Part shown: positions 50,624 to 59,823 of the stretch, one piece after another | How the letters are laid out: the number at the start of each line of letters is the position of its first letter | Numbering within the stretch: the first letter of the stretch is position 1 | NCBI RefSeq assembly: GCF_030283145.1 | Contig: NZ_JASNWE010000005.1 | Span: 806,001 to 870,000, forward strand | Direction of reading: 5' to 3' | Length of the DNA stretch: 64,000 bases | Origin: Actinomadura xylanilytica | GTDB lineage: Bacteria; Actinomycetota; Actinomycetes; Streptosporangiales; Streptosporangiaceae | Made by a program: the position numbers and the translations under genes | The notes under the pieces: generated by a model | The model's input: the letters and a program-made list of their open reading frames with translations, nothing else | Told to the model about the DNA's origin: nothing | Databases searched by the model: none

Positions 50624-52375
50624 GTGACGAGCTTCACCTCGGTCACCTACGGGGAGACCGCCATCACCGCCCGGGGGGCGATCCGGGAGGCGGCCGAGCG
50701 CGCGATCGGCCGGCTCTGGATCGATCGCGTCCCGGTCCGCCTGGCCTCCGAGGACCCGGCGCTGTGGCCGTCGGCGGCGCAGGCCGCCGCCGAGGGCCGC
50801 GCCCTGTGCTGGCCCGGCCAGCCGGGGCCGGCGCGGGCGCTGCTGGACCGGATCGGCGCGCTGCGCGACCGGGCCCTGGGCGACGGGCTGACCGAGGTGG
50901 CGCTGCTCGGGGGCGGTGCGCCGGCGCACGCGGCCGGCCTGATCGTCCGGCAGGCGCTCGACGCGCAGGAGGCCGGGGACGAGGCCGGGCCCGGCGCGGC
51001 GGACCCGCCCCCCGGCCGGGCCCGGCCGGCGGTCCCGGCGGGCGGCCAGGGCCCGCGGCGCTCGCCGCTGACCGTGCTGGACGGTCCCGAGCCGGGGCCG
51101 GTGCTCCGCGCCGGCGACGATCCCGAGCGGCTGCGCCGCACCCTGGTCGTGGTCACCGGCGACAATCCCGCCACCGGCGCGCTGCGCCGGGTGTTCGAGC
51201 GGATGTTCCTCGACCTGGACCTGCCCGCCGCGGAGGTCGCGCGGCGGTTCGTGACCGTCGCCGAGCCGGGCGCCCCGGCCGCCAAGCTCGCGGCCGAGGC
51301 CGGGCAGGCGGTGGTCGAGGCCCCGGCCCCGGGGGTGTTCGGCGCGCTGTCCCCGTACGCGCTGGTGCCCGCCGGCCTCGCCGGCGCCGACGTCGGGACG
51401 CTGCTGGACCGGGCCGCCGCCGTCCTGCCCGCGCTCACCCGCCCGGAGAACAACCCCGGGCTGGTGCTCGGCGCCATCCTTGGCGGGGCCGCGCGGGCGG
51501 GTCGCGACACGGCCGTCCTCGGCGGGTACGCCGCGGCGCTTCCCGGCCTGGCCGACTGGATCGCGCGGCTGCTCGCCGGGGCCGTCGGCGGCCGGGTCCT
51601 GCCGCTCGTCCAGCGGGGCGGGCTGCCGATCCTGCCGACCGACGACATGTTCCTGGTCACGCTGGACGGCCGTCCGCGCCAGGACGACGCCACGGTGTCC
51701 GGCCCGCCGGCCGCGCAGCTCGTCGTGTGGGAGTACGCCGCCGCCGTGGCCGCGTACCTGCTCAACACCGACCCGTTCGGCGGCGGCGCCCCGGCCCTCG
51801 GACCCGGCCCGGACCCCGGCCGCGACACCGGCCACGACACCGGCCCGGAACCCCTGCCGGCCATCGGCGCCGGCGACGACGGGGCGCTGCTCGTCGACGG
51901 GGAGCCCGGGCAGGCGATCGAGGCGTACGCGCGGGACCCGGCGTTCGCCGGGGCGGCGACCCTGCCCGCGCTGCTCGAGGCGCTCGTCGGGCGGGCCGGC
52001 GCCGACGGGCACCTGGCGATCGTGGCGCATCTGGACCCCGACGAGAGCCGGGGGCAGGGCGCGCAGGTCAGGAGGCTCGCGGGCCTGCTGGCGGCGCGGT
52101 GCGCCCGGCCTGTGACGATCAGCTGGGGTTGCCGTTACCCCGCGTTCGGGAATGATCATCAAGAGAAGGGCGTATACCTGATGCTGACCGGGAACGTCGT
52201 CCGCGACGTGCCGGTGCCGGACCGGCGCCACGGACTGGGCGCGCTCCAGTCCGCGCAGGCCCGCTCGGACGCCCGCGCGGCCCGTGGGGGCGGGCGTCCG
52301 GTGCTCCGGCTGCACTTGCAGAACCGCTGGTCGGGCCTCGCCCGGCTGCTCGACGCCGCCCGAGGAGGGGCATGA
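50624..52375 (+). CDS. Glucose-6-phosphate isomerase paralogue, strongly degenerate
   Basis: A 583-residue third copy that still aligns over the full length with the two upstream proteins. The phosphate loop has become LLGGGAPAHAAGLI and the S-T-T loop VVTGDNPATGALRR. The Glu segment is LLAGAVGGRVLPLV. The HK motif is disrupted to GNDHQEKGVYLML. Only the structural motif LVVWEYAAAVAAYLL stays clear. It should not catalyse isomerisation. Two low-complexity insertions rich in Gly, Pro and Asp are present. GTG start at 50624, 21 nt after the previous gene, in the same operon. A regulatory or scaffold role is inferred. Confidence 0.85.
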   Translation: MTSFTSVTYGETAITARGAIREAAERAIGRLWIDRVPVRLASEDPALWPSAAQAAAEGRALCWPGQPGPARALLDRIGALRDRALGDGLTEVALLGGGAPAHAAGLIVRQALDAQEAGDEAGPGAADPPPGRARPAVPAGGQGPRRSPLTVLDGPEPGPVLRAGDDPERLRRTLVVVTGDNPATGALRRVFERMFLDLDLPAAEVARRFVTVAEPGAPAAKLAAEAGQAVVEAPAPGVFGALSPYALVPAGLAGADVGTLLDRAAAVLPALTRPENNPGLVLGAILGGAARAGRDTAVLGGYAAALPGLADWIARLLAGAVGGRVLPLVQRGGLPILPTDDMFLVTLDGRPRQDDATVSGPPAAQLVVWEYAAAVAAYLLNTDPFGGGAPALGPGPDPGRDTGHDTGPEPLPAIGAGDDGALLVDGEPGQAIEAYARDPAFAGAATLPALLEALVGRAGADGHLAIVAHLDPDESRGQGAQVRRLAGLLAARCARPVTISWGCRYPAFGNDHQEKGVYLMLTGNVVRDVPVPDRRHGLGALQSAQARSDARAARGGGRPVLRLHLQNRWSGLARLLDAARGGA

Positions 52376-52505
52376 GCCCGGCACCGCCGGCCACGCGCGC
52401 GGGGCGGCGCAGTACGCGCCGCGCGCGCAGGGCACACAGAGACAGCAGGATCGGTCGGTGGGCAGGAACGGTCCACGGCGCAGTCCGAGACGAGGGGGCC
52501 TCCAC

Positions 52506-54032
52506 GTGACCACCACATCCAACCCGCTGCGGGATCCGCGCGACAAGCGCCTGCCACGGGTCGCGGGACCGTGCGTGCTGGTGCTGTTCGGGGTCACCGG
52601 CGACCTGTCGCGCAAGAAGCTCCTCCCGGCGATCTACGACCTGGCCAACCGGGGGCTGCTGCCGCCGGGCTTCTCGCTGGTCGGCTTCGCGCGGCGCGAC
52701 TGGGACCACCAGGACTTCCGGCAGATCGCCTACGAGTCGGTCAAGGAGCACGCGCGCACCCCCTTCCGCGAGGACGTCTGGACGCACCTGTCGGAGGGCA
52801 TGCACTTCGTCCCCGGCGAGTTCGGCGACCCGGGCGCGTTCGACGCGCTCGCCATGGCGGTCAAGGAGCTGGACGAGAGCCGCGGCACCGGCGGCAACTA
52901 CGCGTTCTACCTGTCGATACCGCCCAAGTTCTTCCCCAAGGTGGTCGAGCAGCTGCGCCGCAGCGGGCTGGCCGACCGGAGCGACGGGGAGTGGCGGCGG
53001 GTGGTCATCGAGAAGCCCTTCGGCCACGACCTGGCCAGCGCCCAGGACCTCAACGACACCGTGCACCGGGTGTTCCCCGAGGAGTCGATCTTCCGGATCG
53101 ACCACTACCTCGGCAAGGAGACGGTGCAGAACATCCTGGCGCTGCGGTTCGCCAACTCGATGTTCGAGCCGATCTGGAACCGCTCGTTCGTCGACCACGT
53201 GCAGATCACCATGGCCGAGGACATCGGCATCGGCGGCCGGGCCGGCTACTACGACGGCATCGGCGCCGCCCGCGACGTGATCCAGAACCACCTGCTCCAG
53301 CTGCTCGCGCTGACCGCGATGGAGGAGCCGACCTCCTTCGCCGCCGAGGCCGTCCGCGCCGAGAAGGCCAAGATCCTGTCCTCGGTGCGGGTGCGCGGCG
53401 ACCTGTCGCAGTCCACCGCCCGCGGGCAGTACGCGTCCGGCTGGCAGGGCGGCGTGAAGGTCGAGGGCTACCTGGAGGAGGACGGCATCCCCGCCGACTC
53501 CCGCACCGAGACCTACGCCGCGATCAAGCTGGAGATCGACAACCGGCGCTGGGCCGGGGTGCCGTTCTACCTGCGCACCGGCAAGCGGCTCAGCCGCCGG
53601 GTGACCGAGGTCGCGATGGTGTTCCAGAAGGCGCCGCACCTGCCGTTCTCGCACACCGACACCGAGGAGCTCGGGCAGAACGCCCTGGTGATGCGGGTGC
53701 AGCCGGACGAGGGCATCACGGTGCGGTTCGGCTCCAAGGTGCCCGGCACCTCGATGGAGATCCGCGACGTCAACATGGACTTCGCCTACGGCGAGTCCTT
53801 CACCGAGTCCTCCCCCGAGGCGTACGAGCGGCTGCTGCTCGACGTGCTGATCGGCGACCCGCCGCTGTTCCCGCGGCAGGAGGAGGTCGAGCTGTCCTGG
53901 AAGATCCTCGACCCGATCGAGGAGTACTGGGCCGGGCAGGGCGGGCTCGACCAGTACAAGTCCGGCGGCTACGGACCCGACAGCGCCGACGAGCTGATGG
54001 CGCGCGACGGCCGCACCTGGAGGCGACTCTAA
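52506..54032 (+). CDS. zwf: Glucose-6-phosphate 1-dehydrogenase
   Basis: A 508-residue enzyme that oxidises glucose-6-P to 6-phosphogluconolactone with NADP. The dinucleotide fold is LVLFGVTGDLSRKKLLPAI. The substrate site has the catalytic His in FRIDHYLGKETVQNILALRF. EKPFGHDLASAQDLN is also conserved. GTG start at 52506 after AGGGGGCC. An upstream stretch of about 130 nt after the third pgi paralogue has no gene. It is followed by opcA after 2 nt. Confidence 0.97.
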   Translation: MTTTSNPLRDPRDKRLPRVAGPCVLVLFGVTGDLSRKKLLPAIYDLANRGLLPPGFSLVGFARRDWDHQDFRQIAYESVKEHARTPFREDVWTHLSEGMHFVPGEFGDPGAFDALAMAVKELDESRGTGGNYAFYLSIPPKFFPKVVEQLRRSGLADRSDGEWRRVVIEKPFGHDLASAQDLNDTVHRVFPEESIFRIDHYLGKETVQNILALRFANSMFEPIWNRSFVDHVQITMAEDIGIGGRAGYYDGIGAARDVIQNHLLQLLALTAMEEPTSFAAEAVRAEKAKILSSVRVRGDLSQSTARGQYASGWQGGVKVEGYLEEDGIPADSRTETYAAIKLEIDNRRWAGVPFYLRTGKRLSRRVTEVAMVFQKAPHLPFSHTDTEELGQNALVMRVQPDEGITVRFGSKVPGTSMEIRDVNMDFAYGESFTESSPEAYERLLLDVLIGDPPLFPRQEEVELSWKILDPIEEYWAGQGGLDQYKSGGYGPDSADELMARDGRTWRRL

Positions 54033-54034
54033 TC

Positions 54035-55132
54035 ATGAACATCGATCTCACCGGCACCACCACCCGCAAGATCCAGGACGCGCTGACGCAGGCCCGGCAC
54101 CTGATGGGCGGCCCGGCCGTCGGGATGGTGCTGACCCTGATCATCGTCACCGACGAGTCGGCCCAGTACGACGCGGTGCGCGCGGCGACCGAGGCGGCCC
54201 GCGAGCACCCCTGCCGGGTGCTGACGGTCATCTCCCGCGACGCGCGCGGCAACTCCTCCCGGCTCGACGCCGAGATCCGGATGGGCGAGACCGGCCCCGG
54301 CGAAACGGTACTGCTGCGGATGTACGGGCCGCTGGCCGAGCACGCCGACTCGGTCGTGGTGCCGCTGCTGATGCCCGACACCCCGGTGGTGACCTGGTGG
54401 CCGGGCGGCAAGGTGCCCAAGGTGCCCGCGCGCGACCCGCTGGGCAGGCTGGCGGCGCGCCGGGTGACCGACGCGTACGCGGCCCGCGACCGGCTCGGCA
54501 CGCTCGCGCAGCTCGCCGACGGCTACCGGCCAGGCGACACCGACTTCACCTGGACGCGGCTGACCTCGTGGCGGTCGCTGCTGGCGGCGGCGCTCGACCA
54601 GGAGCACGAGGCGATCCTGTCCGGCGAGGTGTCCGCCGAGCCCGACAGCCCGAGCGCGGAGCTGCTGGCCGCGTGGCTGTCGGTCCGGCTCGGGGTCCCG
54701 GTCGGCCGCGTGGTCTCCGACGGACCGGGCATCACCGGCGTGCGGCTGGTCACGGCCGGCGGCGACCTGGCGGTGTCCCGTCCGGACGGGCGGGTCGCCA
54801 CGCTGTCGCGGCCCGAGCAGCCCGACCGGCAGGTCTCGCTGATGCGGCGGCACATGTCCGAGCTGCTGGCCGAGGAGCTGCGCCGGCTCGACCCCGACGA
54901 GGTCTACCAGGAGGCGGCGAAGCGGTTCGCCAAGGACCTGGCGGCCGGGGTCCGGGAGGGCGTCGCCTCCGACCCGGTGTCGGGCTCCCCCGAGGCCGCC
55001 GCGTCCGGGCGGTCCGACACGTCCGGGCCGTCCGAGGCCGGGCCGGCGAAGCCCGCCAAGGGCCGCACGGCGGGGAAGTCGCCGTCCGCGCGCAAGGCGG
55101 GGCCGCGGGCCGAGCCGCCGGAGGACGCATGA
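54035..55132 (+). CDS. opcA: OpcA, glucose-6-phosphate dehydrogenase assembly protein
   Basis: A 365-residue allosteric/assembly partner of Zwf. It starts with DLTGTTTRKIQDALTQARHL. VVVPLLMPDTPVVTWWPGG and TDFTWTRLTSWRSLLAAALD are typical of OpcA. The last 50 residues form a Ser/Pro/Lys-rich tail that looks disordered. The ATG at 54035 is 2 nt after the zwf stop and the TGA overlaps pgl by 4 nt. OpcA is required for full Zwf activity in cyanobacteria and actinobacteria. Confidence 0.95.
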   Translation: MNIDLTGTTTRKIQDALTQARHLMGGPAVGMVLTLIIVTDESAQYDAVRAATEAAREHPCRVLTVISRDARGNSSRLDAEIRMGETGPGETVLLRMYGPLAEHADSVVVPLLMPDTPVVTWWPGGKVPKVPARDPLGRLAARRVTDAYAARDRLGTLAQLADGYRPGDTDFTWTRLTSWRSLLAAALDQEHEAILSGEVSAEPDSPSAELLAAWLSVRLGVPVGRVVSDGPGITGVRLVTAGGDLAVSRPDGRVATLSRPEQPDRQVSLMRRHMSELLAEELRRLDPDEVYQEAAKRFAKDLAAGVREGVASDPVSGSPEAAASGRSDTSGPSEAGPAKPAKGRTAGKSPSARKAGPRAEPPEDA

Positions 55133-55905
55133 CCCCCACCGTGCTGGTCCACCGCGACCAGGAGCTGCTCGCCAAGGCGGTGGCGGCCCGGCTGGTGACC
55201 CGGATCGTCGACGCCCAGGCGGCCCGGGGCGCCGCCTCGATCGTGCTGACCGGCGGCGGGGTCGGCACCGCCGTCCTCGCCGAGCTGGCCGCGACCGGCG
55301 CGCGCGACGCCATCGACTGGCGCAAGCTGGACGTGTGGTGGGGGGACGAGCGCTTCCTGCCGTCCGGCGACCCCGAGCGCAACGAGACCGGCGCGCGCGC
55401 CGCGCTGCTCGACCACGTCGGCACCGATCCGGCGCGGGTGCACCCGATGCCGGCCAGCGACGGGCCCGACGGCGACGACCCCGAGAAGGCGGCCGGCCGG
55501 TACGCCGCCGAGCTGCGCGCGGCGGCGCGGCCCGAGGACCACGGCCCGGTGCCGTCGTTCGACGTGCTGATGCTCGGGGTCGGCCCGGACGCGCACGTGG
55601 CCTCGCTGTTCCCCGAGATGCCGGCGCTCTACGACGAGCGCCCGGTGGTGGCGGTGCGCGGCGCCCCGAAGCCGCCGCCGACCCGGATCTCGCTGACGCT
55701 GCCGGCGATCCGGGCGGCGCGGGAGGTCTGGGCCATCGCGGCGGGCGGCGCCAAGGCCAAGGCGGTGCGGCTCGGGCTGTCAGAGGCGGGCCCGGTGCAG
55801 ATCCCGGTCGCCGGCGCCCGGGGCCGCCAGCGCACCCTGTTCCTGCTCGACCGCGCCGCCGCGGCGGAGCTTCCGCCCGGCATCGACCGGATCGCGTCAC
55901 CCTAG
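55129..55905 (+). CDS. pgl: 6-Phosphogluconolactonase
   Basis: A 258-residue lactonase that hydrolyses 6-phosphogluconolactone. SIVLTGGGVGTAVLAEL is the phosphate-binding glycine loop. WWGDERFLPSGDPERNETGA and VLMLGVGPDAHVASLFPEMP are family signatures, the latter with G-x-G-x-D-x-H-x-A-S-L-F-P. The C-terminus ends RIASP. ATG at 55129. Last gene of the pentose phosphate operon. Confidence 0.96.
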   Translation: MTPTVLVHRDQELLAKAVAARLVTRIVDAQAARGAASIVLTGGGVGTAVLAELAATGARDAIDWRKLDVWWGDERFLPSGDPERNETGARAALLDHVGTDPARVHPMPASDGPDGDDPEKAAGRYAAELRAAARPEDHGPVPSFDVLMLGVGPDAHVASLFPEMPALYDERPVVAVRGAPKPPPTRISLTLPAIRAAREVWAIAAGGAKAKAVRLGLSEAGPVQIPVAGARGRQRTLFLLDRAAAAELPPGIDRIASP

Positions 55906-56022
55906 CCCCGGCGCCACCCCGCTCGCACCGTTCGTACGGATCGTTCGGGCGCGGCCCCGCGTTACCCCGCATACTCTGGCGAACGGGATGGAATCCCGCG
56001 TCGAGCGTTGAGGAGTAGCGAG

Positions 56023-57216
56023 GTGCGCAGAAGCCGGACGGGAACCGCGGTCGCGGTGGTCACATGCGCGGTGGTGGCGACCGCCGCCGGATGCTCGTCG
56101 GGAGGCGGCGACGGCGGCGGTTCCGGCGGCGGGGGGAAGGCCGCCCCGGCGAAGCTGACCCTTTCACCGGCGACCGGGACACAGCGGGTCGCCCCCGACC
56201 AGCCGGTCACGGTGAAGGCCGACCAGGGCAGGCTCGGCGCGGTGACCCTCGCCGACGCCAAGGGCCGCAAGGTCGAGGGCCGGCTCGCCGCCGACGGGCG
56301 GTCGTGGCGGTCGACCCGCCCGCTCCGCCCGGCGACCGCTTACACCCTCACCGCGCAGGGCGGCGGCGACGGACCGGTCACCGCGAAGTCCTCCTTCACC
56401 ACGCTGACGCCGCGTAAGAAGCTGGAGAGCGGCATGTCGCCGCTGGAAGGCGAGAAGGTCGGCGTCGGCATGCCGGTCCAGCTGCTGCTGACGCAGCCGG
56501 TGCCCACCAAGGCGGGCAAGCAGGCGGTCGAACGCGCCCTCGACGTGCGGATGTCCAAGCCCGTCGAGGGCGCCTGGTACTGGATCAGCGACAAGGAGGT
56601 CGACTTCCGGCCCCGCGACTACTGGCCGTCCGGCCAGAAGGTCCAGGTGACCGCGCGCCTCGCGGGGCTCAACGTCGGCGACGGCGTGTGGGGCGTGAAG
56701 GACCGCACGCTCGGCTTCACCGTCGGCCCGAAGCACGTCACCACGATCGACGCGCAGTCGCACCGCGCGACGGTGAAGGACGGCGGCGGCACCGTGCGCA
56801 CCATGAAGGTCAGCCTGGGCAAGCCCGGCGACGACAGCTACAGCGGCGTGATGATCGCGCAGGAGAAGAACCGGGCGATGGTGATGGACTCGGCCACCAC
56901 CGGCGACCCCGGCGCGTACCGCACCCCCACCAAGTGGAACGTCCGGATGACCTACAGCGGCACGTTCGTGCACTCCGCGCCGTGGTCGACGGGCGCGCAG
57001 GGCAACGCCAACGTCAGCCACGGCTGCGTCAACGCCGCCCCCGGCGACGCCAAGTGGTTCTACGACTTCACCAACCGCGGCGACATCATCGAGGTGACCG
57101 GCACCACCCGCAGGCTGCGGTTCGGGAACGGCCCGACGCCGTGGGCCAAGTCGTGGGACGCGTGGCTCAAGGGCAGCGCGCTCGGCGCCCCGGTGACCGG
57201 CAAGCCCCTCACCTGA
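56023..57216 (+). CDS. Lipoprotein L,D-transpeptidase (YkuD, Ig-like domains)
   Basis: A cell-wall enzyme of 397 residues. A signal peptide with lipobox ATAAGC places an acylated Cys near residue 24, followed by a Gly/Ser linker. Two Ig-like domains (about residues 40-240) precede a YkuD domain with the catalytic motif FVHSAPWSTGAQ and SHGCVNAAPGDA. The active Cys is in SHGC. It should form 3-3 peptidoglycan crosslinks. AGGAG lies 7 nt before the GTG at 56023, which is preferred over an earlier TTG at 56008. Confidence 0.94.
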   Translation: MRRSRTGTAVAVVTCAVVATAAGCSSGGGDGGGSGGGGKAAPAKLTLSPATGTQRVAPDQPVTVKADQGRLGAVTLADAKGRKVEGRLAADGRSWRSTRPLRPATAYTLTAQGGGDGPVTAKSSFTTLTPRKKLESGMSPLEGEKVGVGMPVQLLLTQPVPTKAGKQAVERALDVRMSKPVEGAWYWISDKEVDFRPRDYWPSGQKVQVTARLAGLNVGDGVWGVKDRTLGFTVGPKHVTTIDAQSHRATVKDGGGTVRTMKVSLGKPGDDSYSGVMIAQEKNRAMVMDSATTGDPGAYRTPTKWNVRMTYSGTFVHSAPWSTGAQGNANVSHGCVNAAPGDAKWFYDFTNRGDIIEVTGTTRRLRFGNGPTPWAKSWDAWLKGSALGAPVTGKPLT

Positions 57217-57311
57217 CGGACCCGCGAGGGCCGGCGGGCCGCGACCAAAGTCTGGGGCCCATCGACCACGGCCCACTGTCCGGGCCCGGCGGCGTCGATA
57301 TCGTGGGCCCG

Positions 57312-58469
57312 GTGGACCTGCGGCGCGAAGCGCGGAACCGGGCCGCCGACGTGGCCGTCACCGCGGTCGCGGCCGGGCTGGGCCTGATCATGCTCCAGGC
57401 CGCGCTGGAGACCTACCCCGCGACCCAGCGGACCGAGATCGCCCGGGACCTGCCCGTCGGCGCCCTGGCGTGTACCGTCCTACTGCTGTTCCGGCGTCGG
57501 TGGCCGGTGCGGGTCGCGCTACTGCTGAGCGTCATGGAGACGCTCGCGTCCTCGGCGATGGGCGCGAGCGCGATGGCCCTGTTCACCCTCGCGGTGCACC
57601 GGTCCTGGCGGACGACCGCGGGCATCGCGGCGCTCGACGCCGCCCGCGTCCTGGTGGTCTTCCGGCTGGCGCCGATGCAGACGGACCGCGAGTACGTGGA
57701 GGGCGTCACCGTCGTACTGCTCTCCTACACGGTGATCATCTCGGTCGGGATGCTGATCCGGTCCCGGCGGCAGCTCATCGAATCGCTCACCGAGCGGGCC
57801 CGGCAGGCCGAGGAGGGGCAGCGGCTGCGGGTCGAGGAGGCCCGGCTGCTGGAACGCGAGCGGCTCGCCCGCGAGATGCACGACGTCCTCGCGCACCGGA
57901 TCTCGCTGCTGGCCGTGCACGCGGGCGCCCTGGAGTTCCGGCCGGACGCGCCGCTCGACCAGCGCCGCGCCGCCGGGATCATCCGCAAGAGCGCCTACGA
58001 GGCGATGGAGGACCTGCGCGAGGTGATCGGCGTGCTCCGCGACGACGCGGCCGAGGCCGAGCCCGAGCGCCCGCAGCCGACGCTGACCGACCTGCCCGCG
58101 CTCGTCGAGGAGTCCCGGCGGGCGGGGGCGCGGGTCGTCCTGGAGTGCCTGGTGCCCGATCCGGCGGCGGTCCCGGCCCGGATCGGGCGGCACGCGTACC
58201 GCATCGTCCAGGAGGGGCTCACCAACGCGCGCAAGCACGCCCCGGGCGCCCGCGTCCTGGTGACGGTGGACTCCCCCGCCGCGGCGGGGCTGACGATCGA
58301 GATCGTGAACCCGCTGCCGCCCGGCTTCGTCCCGCTCGGCCTGCCGGGCGCGGGCGCCGGGCTGGTCGGCCTCGGCGAGCGGGTCGGCATGGTCGGCGGC
58401 ACTCTGGAGCACGGCCGCACCGGCGACGACCGCTGGCGGCTCAGGGCGAGCCTGCCCCTTCCGGGGTGA
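57312..58469 (+). CDS. DesK-type sensor histidine kinase
   Basis: A 385-residue kinase with four or five N-terminal helices. The phosphorylated His is residue 190 in LAREMHDVLAHRISLL. The ATPase ends GAGLVGLGERVGMV. No Shine-Dalgarno precedes the GTG at 57312; a GTG at 57303 is possible. The last 29 nt overlap a convergent MFS gene. Its likely partner is the response regulator at 59824 on the same strand. Confidence 0.9.
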   Translation: MDLRREARNRAADVAVTAVAAGLGLIMLQAALETYPATQRTEIARDLPVGALACTVLLLFRRRWPVRVALLLSVMETLASSAMGASAMALFTLAVHRSWRTTAGIAALDAARVLVVFRLAPMQTDREYVEGVTVVLLSYTVIISVGMLIRSRRQLIESLTERARQAEEGQRLRVEEARLLERERLAREMHDVLAHRISLLAVHAGALEFRPDAPLDQRRAAGIIRKSAYEAMEDLREVIGVLRDDAAEAEPERPQPTLTDLPALVEESRRAGARVVLECLVPDPAAVPARIGRHAYRIVQEGLTNARKHAPGARVLVTVDSPAAAGLTIEIVNPLPPGFVPLGLPGAGAGLVGLGERVGMVGGTLEHGRTGDDRWRLRASLPLPG

Positions 58470-59706
58470 GCCCCGCCGCGCAGCGGCGCAGGAAGCCGAA
58501 CCATCCGGCCGCGATGACCGCGGCGGTGAGCAGCCCGGCGCCGAGGAACGCCGGCCGGGGGTCGCCGCCGGACGCGCCCGCGACGGCCCCGGCGACCGCC
58601 GCACCGAGCGGCGTCGCGGCGAGGAACAGCGACCGCACGACGGTGGTCACCCGTCCCATCAGGTGGCGCGGCACCCACGCCTGGCGGGCGCTGCGGTTGA
58701 CGACGCCGGCCAGCGTCACCGCGCCGAGCTGGACGGCGTTCACCGCCGCCAGCGCCCACCACGCCGTGACTGCCGCCATCACCGGCAGCGTCGCGGCGAC
58801 GACCGCGACCGCCGCCGCGATCACGGGCAGCGGCCCGGCGCGCGCGGCGATCCGCGGCGCGGCCATCGCGCCGGTGACCCCGCCGAGCCCGCCCGCGGCG
58901 AGCACCGCCCCCACCAGCGGCGGGGGCAGCCGGAGGGTGACCTGGGCGAAGTAGACGATCAGCGTGTCCACGGCGAGGCACAGGTTGACCAGGGTCTGCA
59001 CGACGGTGAGCACCAGGAGCGGCCGGAAGCCGGTCACGAACCGCACCCCCTCGGCGAACTCCGCCGCGAGCGCGCGTCCCGTCCCCCGGCGTACGCGCGG
59101 CACGCCGGACGGGTCGGCGCGGGCGGCGGGGACGGCGCGGGCGGCGGGCCGGTGCCGCGCCACCGCCGCCAGCGACGCGAGCGAGATCGCGAAGCTCGCC
59201 GCGTTGACCAGCAGCGCGGTCTCGACGCCGACGGCAGCGGCGAGGACGCCGACCAGTGCGGGCCCGGCCACCTGCGAGATCTGGGCGGCGGTCTCCAGGA
59301 GGGAGTTGGCGCGCAGCAGCCCCGCCCCGGGGAACAGGTCCTTTACCGCGACCGCGAGCGCCGCGTCGAAGAACACCGTCGCGGCCCCCGCCAGGAACGC
59401 CAGCGCCAGCACGATCCACAGCCGGGCGGCGGCGGCCCAGGCCAGGAGGGGCAGCGCGGTGAACACCCCGGCGCGGACGACGTCCGAGGCAATCAGCACG
59501 GCCCACGGGTCCAGCCGGTCGACGATCGGCCCGGCGGGCAGCCCGACCAGCAGGTGGCCGATGCCGCGCGGCGCTGCGGCGAGACCGGCGGCGAGCGGGT
59601 CGTGCGTGAGCCGCAGGACCAGGAGGGGCACCGCCAGGACCGCGAGCCCGTCGCCGAGGACGGACACCGACTGGCCGTACAGGAACACGCGATGAGGGAG
59701 GGGCAC
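58441..59706 (-). CDS. MFS transporter (EntS/MefA-like)
   Basis: A 421-residue, 12-helix major facilitator. The first half begins RVFLYGQSVSVLGDGLAVLA, then GLPAGPIVDRLDPWAVLIAS with the D-R motif between helices 2 and 3. The second half starts FRPLLVLTVVQTLVNLCLAV. Substrate unknown; the group includes macrolide and siderophore exporters. GTG start at 59706. It lies on the opposite strand between a kinase gene and a response regulator gene. Confidence 0.9.
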   Translation of the reverse strand: MPLPHRVFLYGQSVSVLGDGLAVLAVPLLVLRLTHDPLAAGLAAAPRGIGHLLVGLPAGPIVDRLDPWAVLIASDVVRAGVFTALPLLAWAAAARLWIVLALAFLAGAATVFFDAALAVAVKDLFPGAGLLRANSLLETAAQISQVAGPALVGVLAAAVGVETALLVNAASFAISLASLAAVARHRPAARAVPAARADPSGVPRVRRGTGRALAAEFAEGVRFVTGFRPLLVLTVVQTLVNLCLAVDTLIVYFAQVTLRLPPPLVGAVLAAGGLGGVTGAMAAPRIAARAGPLPVIAAAVAVVAATLPVMAAVTAWWALAAVNAVQLGAVTLAGVVNRSARQAWVPRHLMGRVTTVVRSLFLAATPLGAAVAGAVAGASGGDPRPAFLGAGLLTAAVIAAGWFGFLRRCAAGLTPEGAGSP

Positions 59707-59811
59707 CCGGCGTCCGTACCCGCCGCGCGCGGCGCCGACGCGGGCCGCAGGTCGGGCCGCAGGTCGGCGGCGGGCGGGCGGCGGGCGGGCGTGGCGCGCG
59801 CCGCCGGCCCG

Positions 59812-59817
59812 TAGAGT
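59812..59817 (+). promoter_or_regulatory. Putative -10 box of leaderless response regulator mRNA
   Basis: TAGAGT lies 6 nt before the ATG at 59824, with no Shine-Dalgarno between. This fits the leaderless pattern seen elsewhere in the window. Confidence 0.45.
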
Positions 59818-59823
59818 AAGCGG

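Noticed and set aside
47795..52615. 1606-codon open frame on the minus strand opposite the three pgi genes
   Set aside because: Composition is repetitive Gly/Arg/Ala/Val/Pro with no domain motif; the plus strand carries clear conserved proteins throughout. It is a GC-bias shadow.
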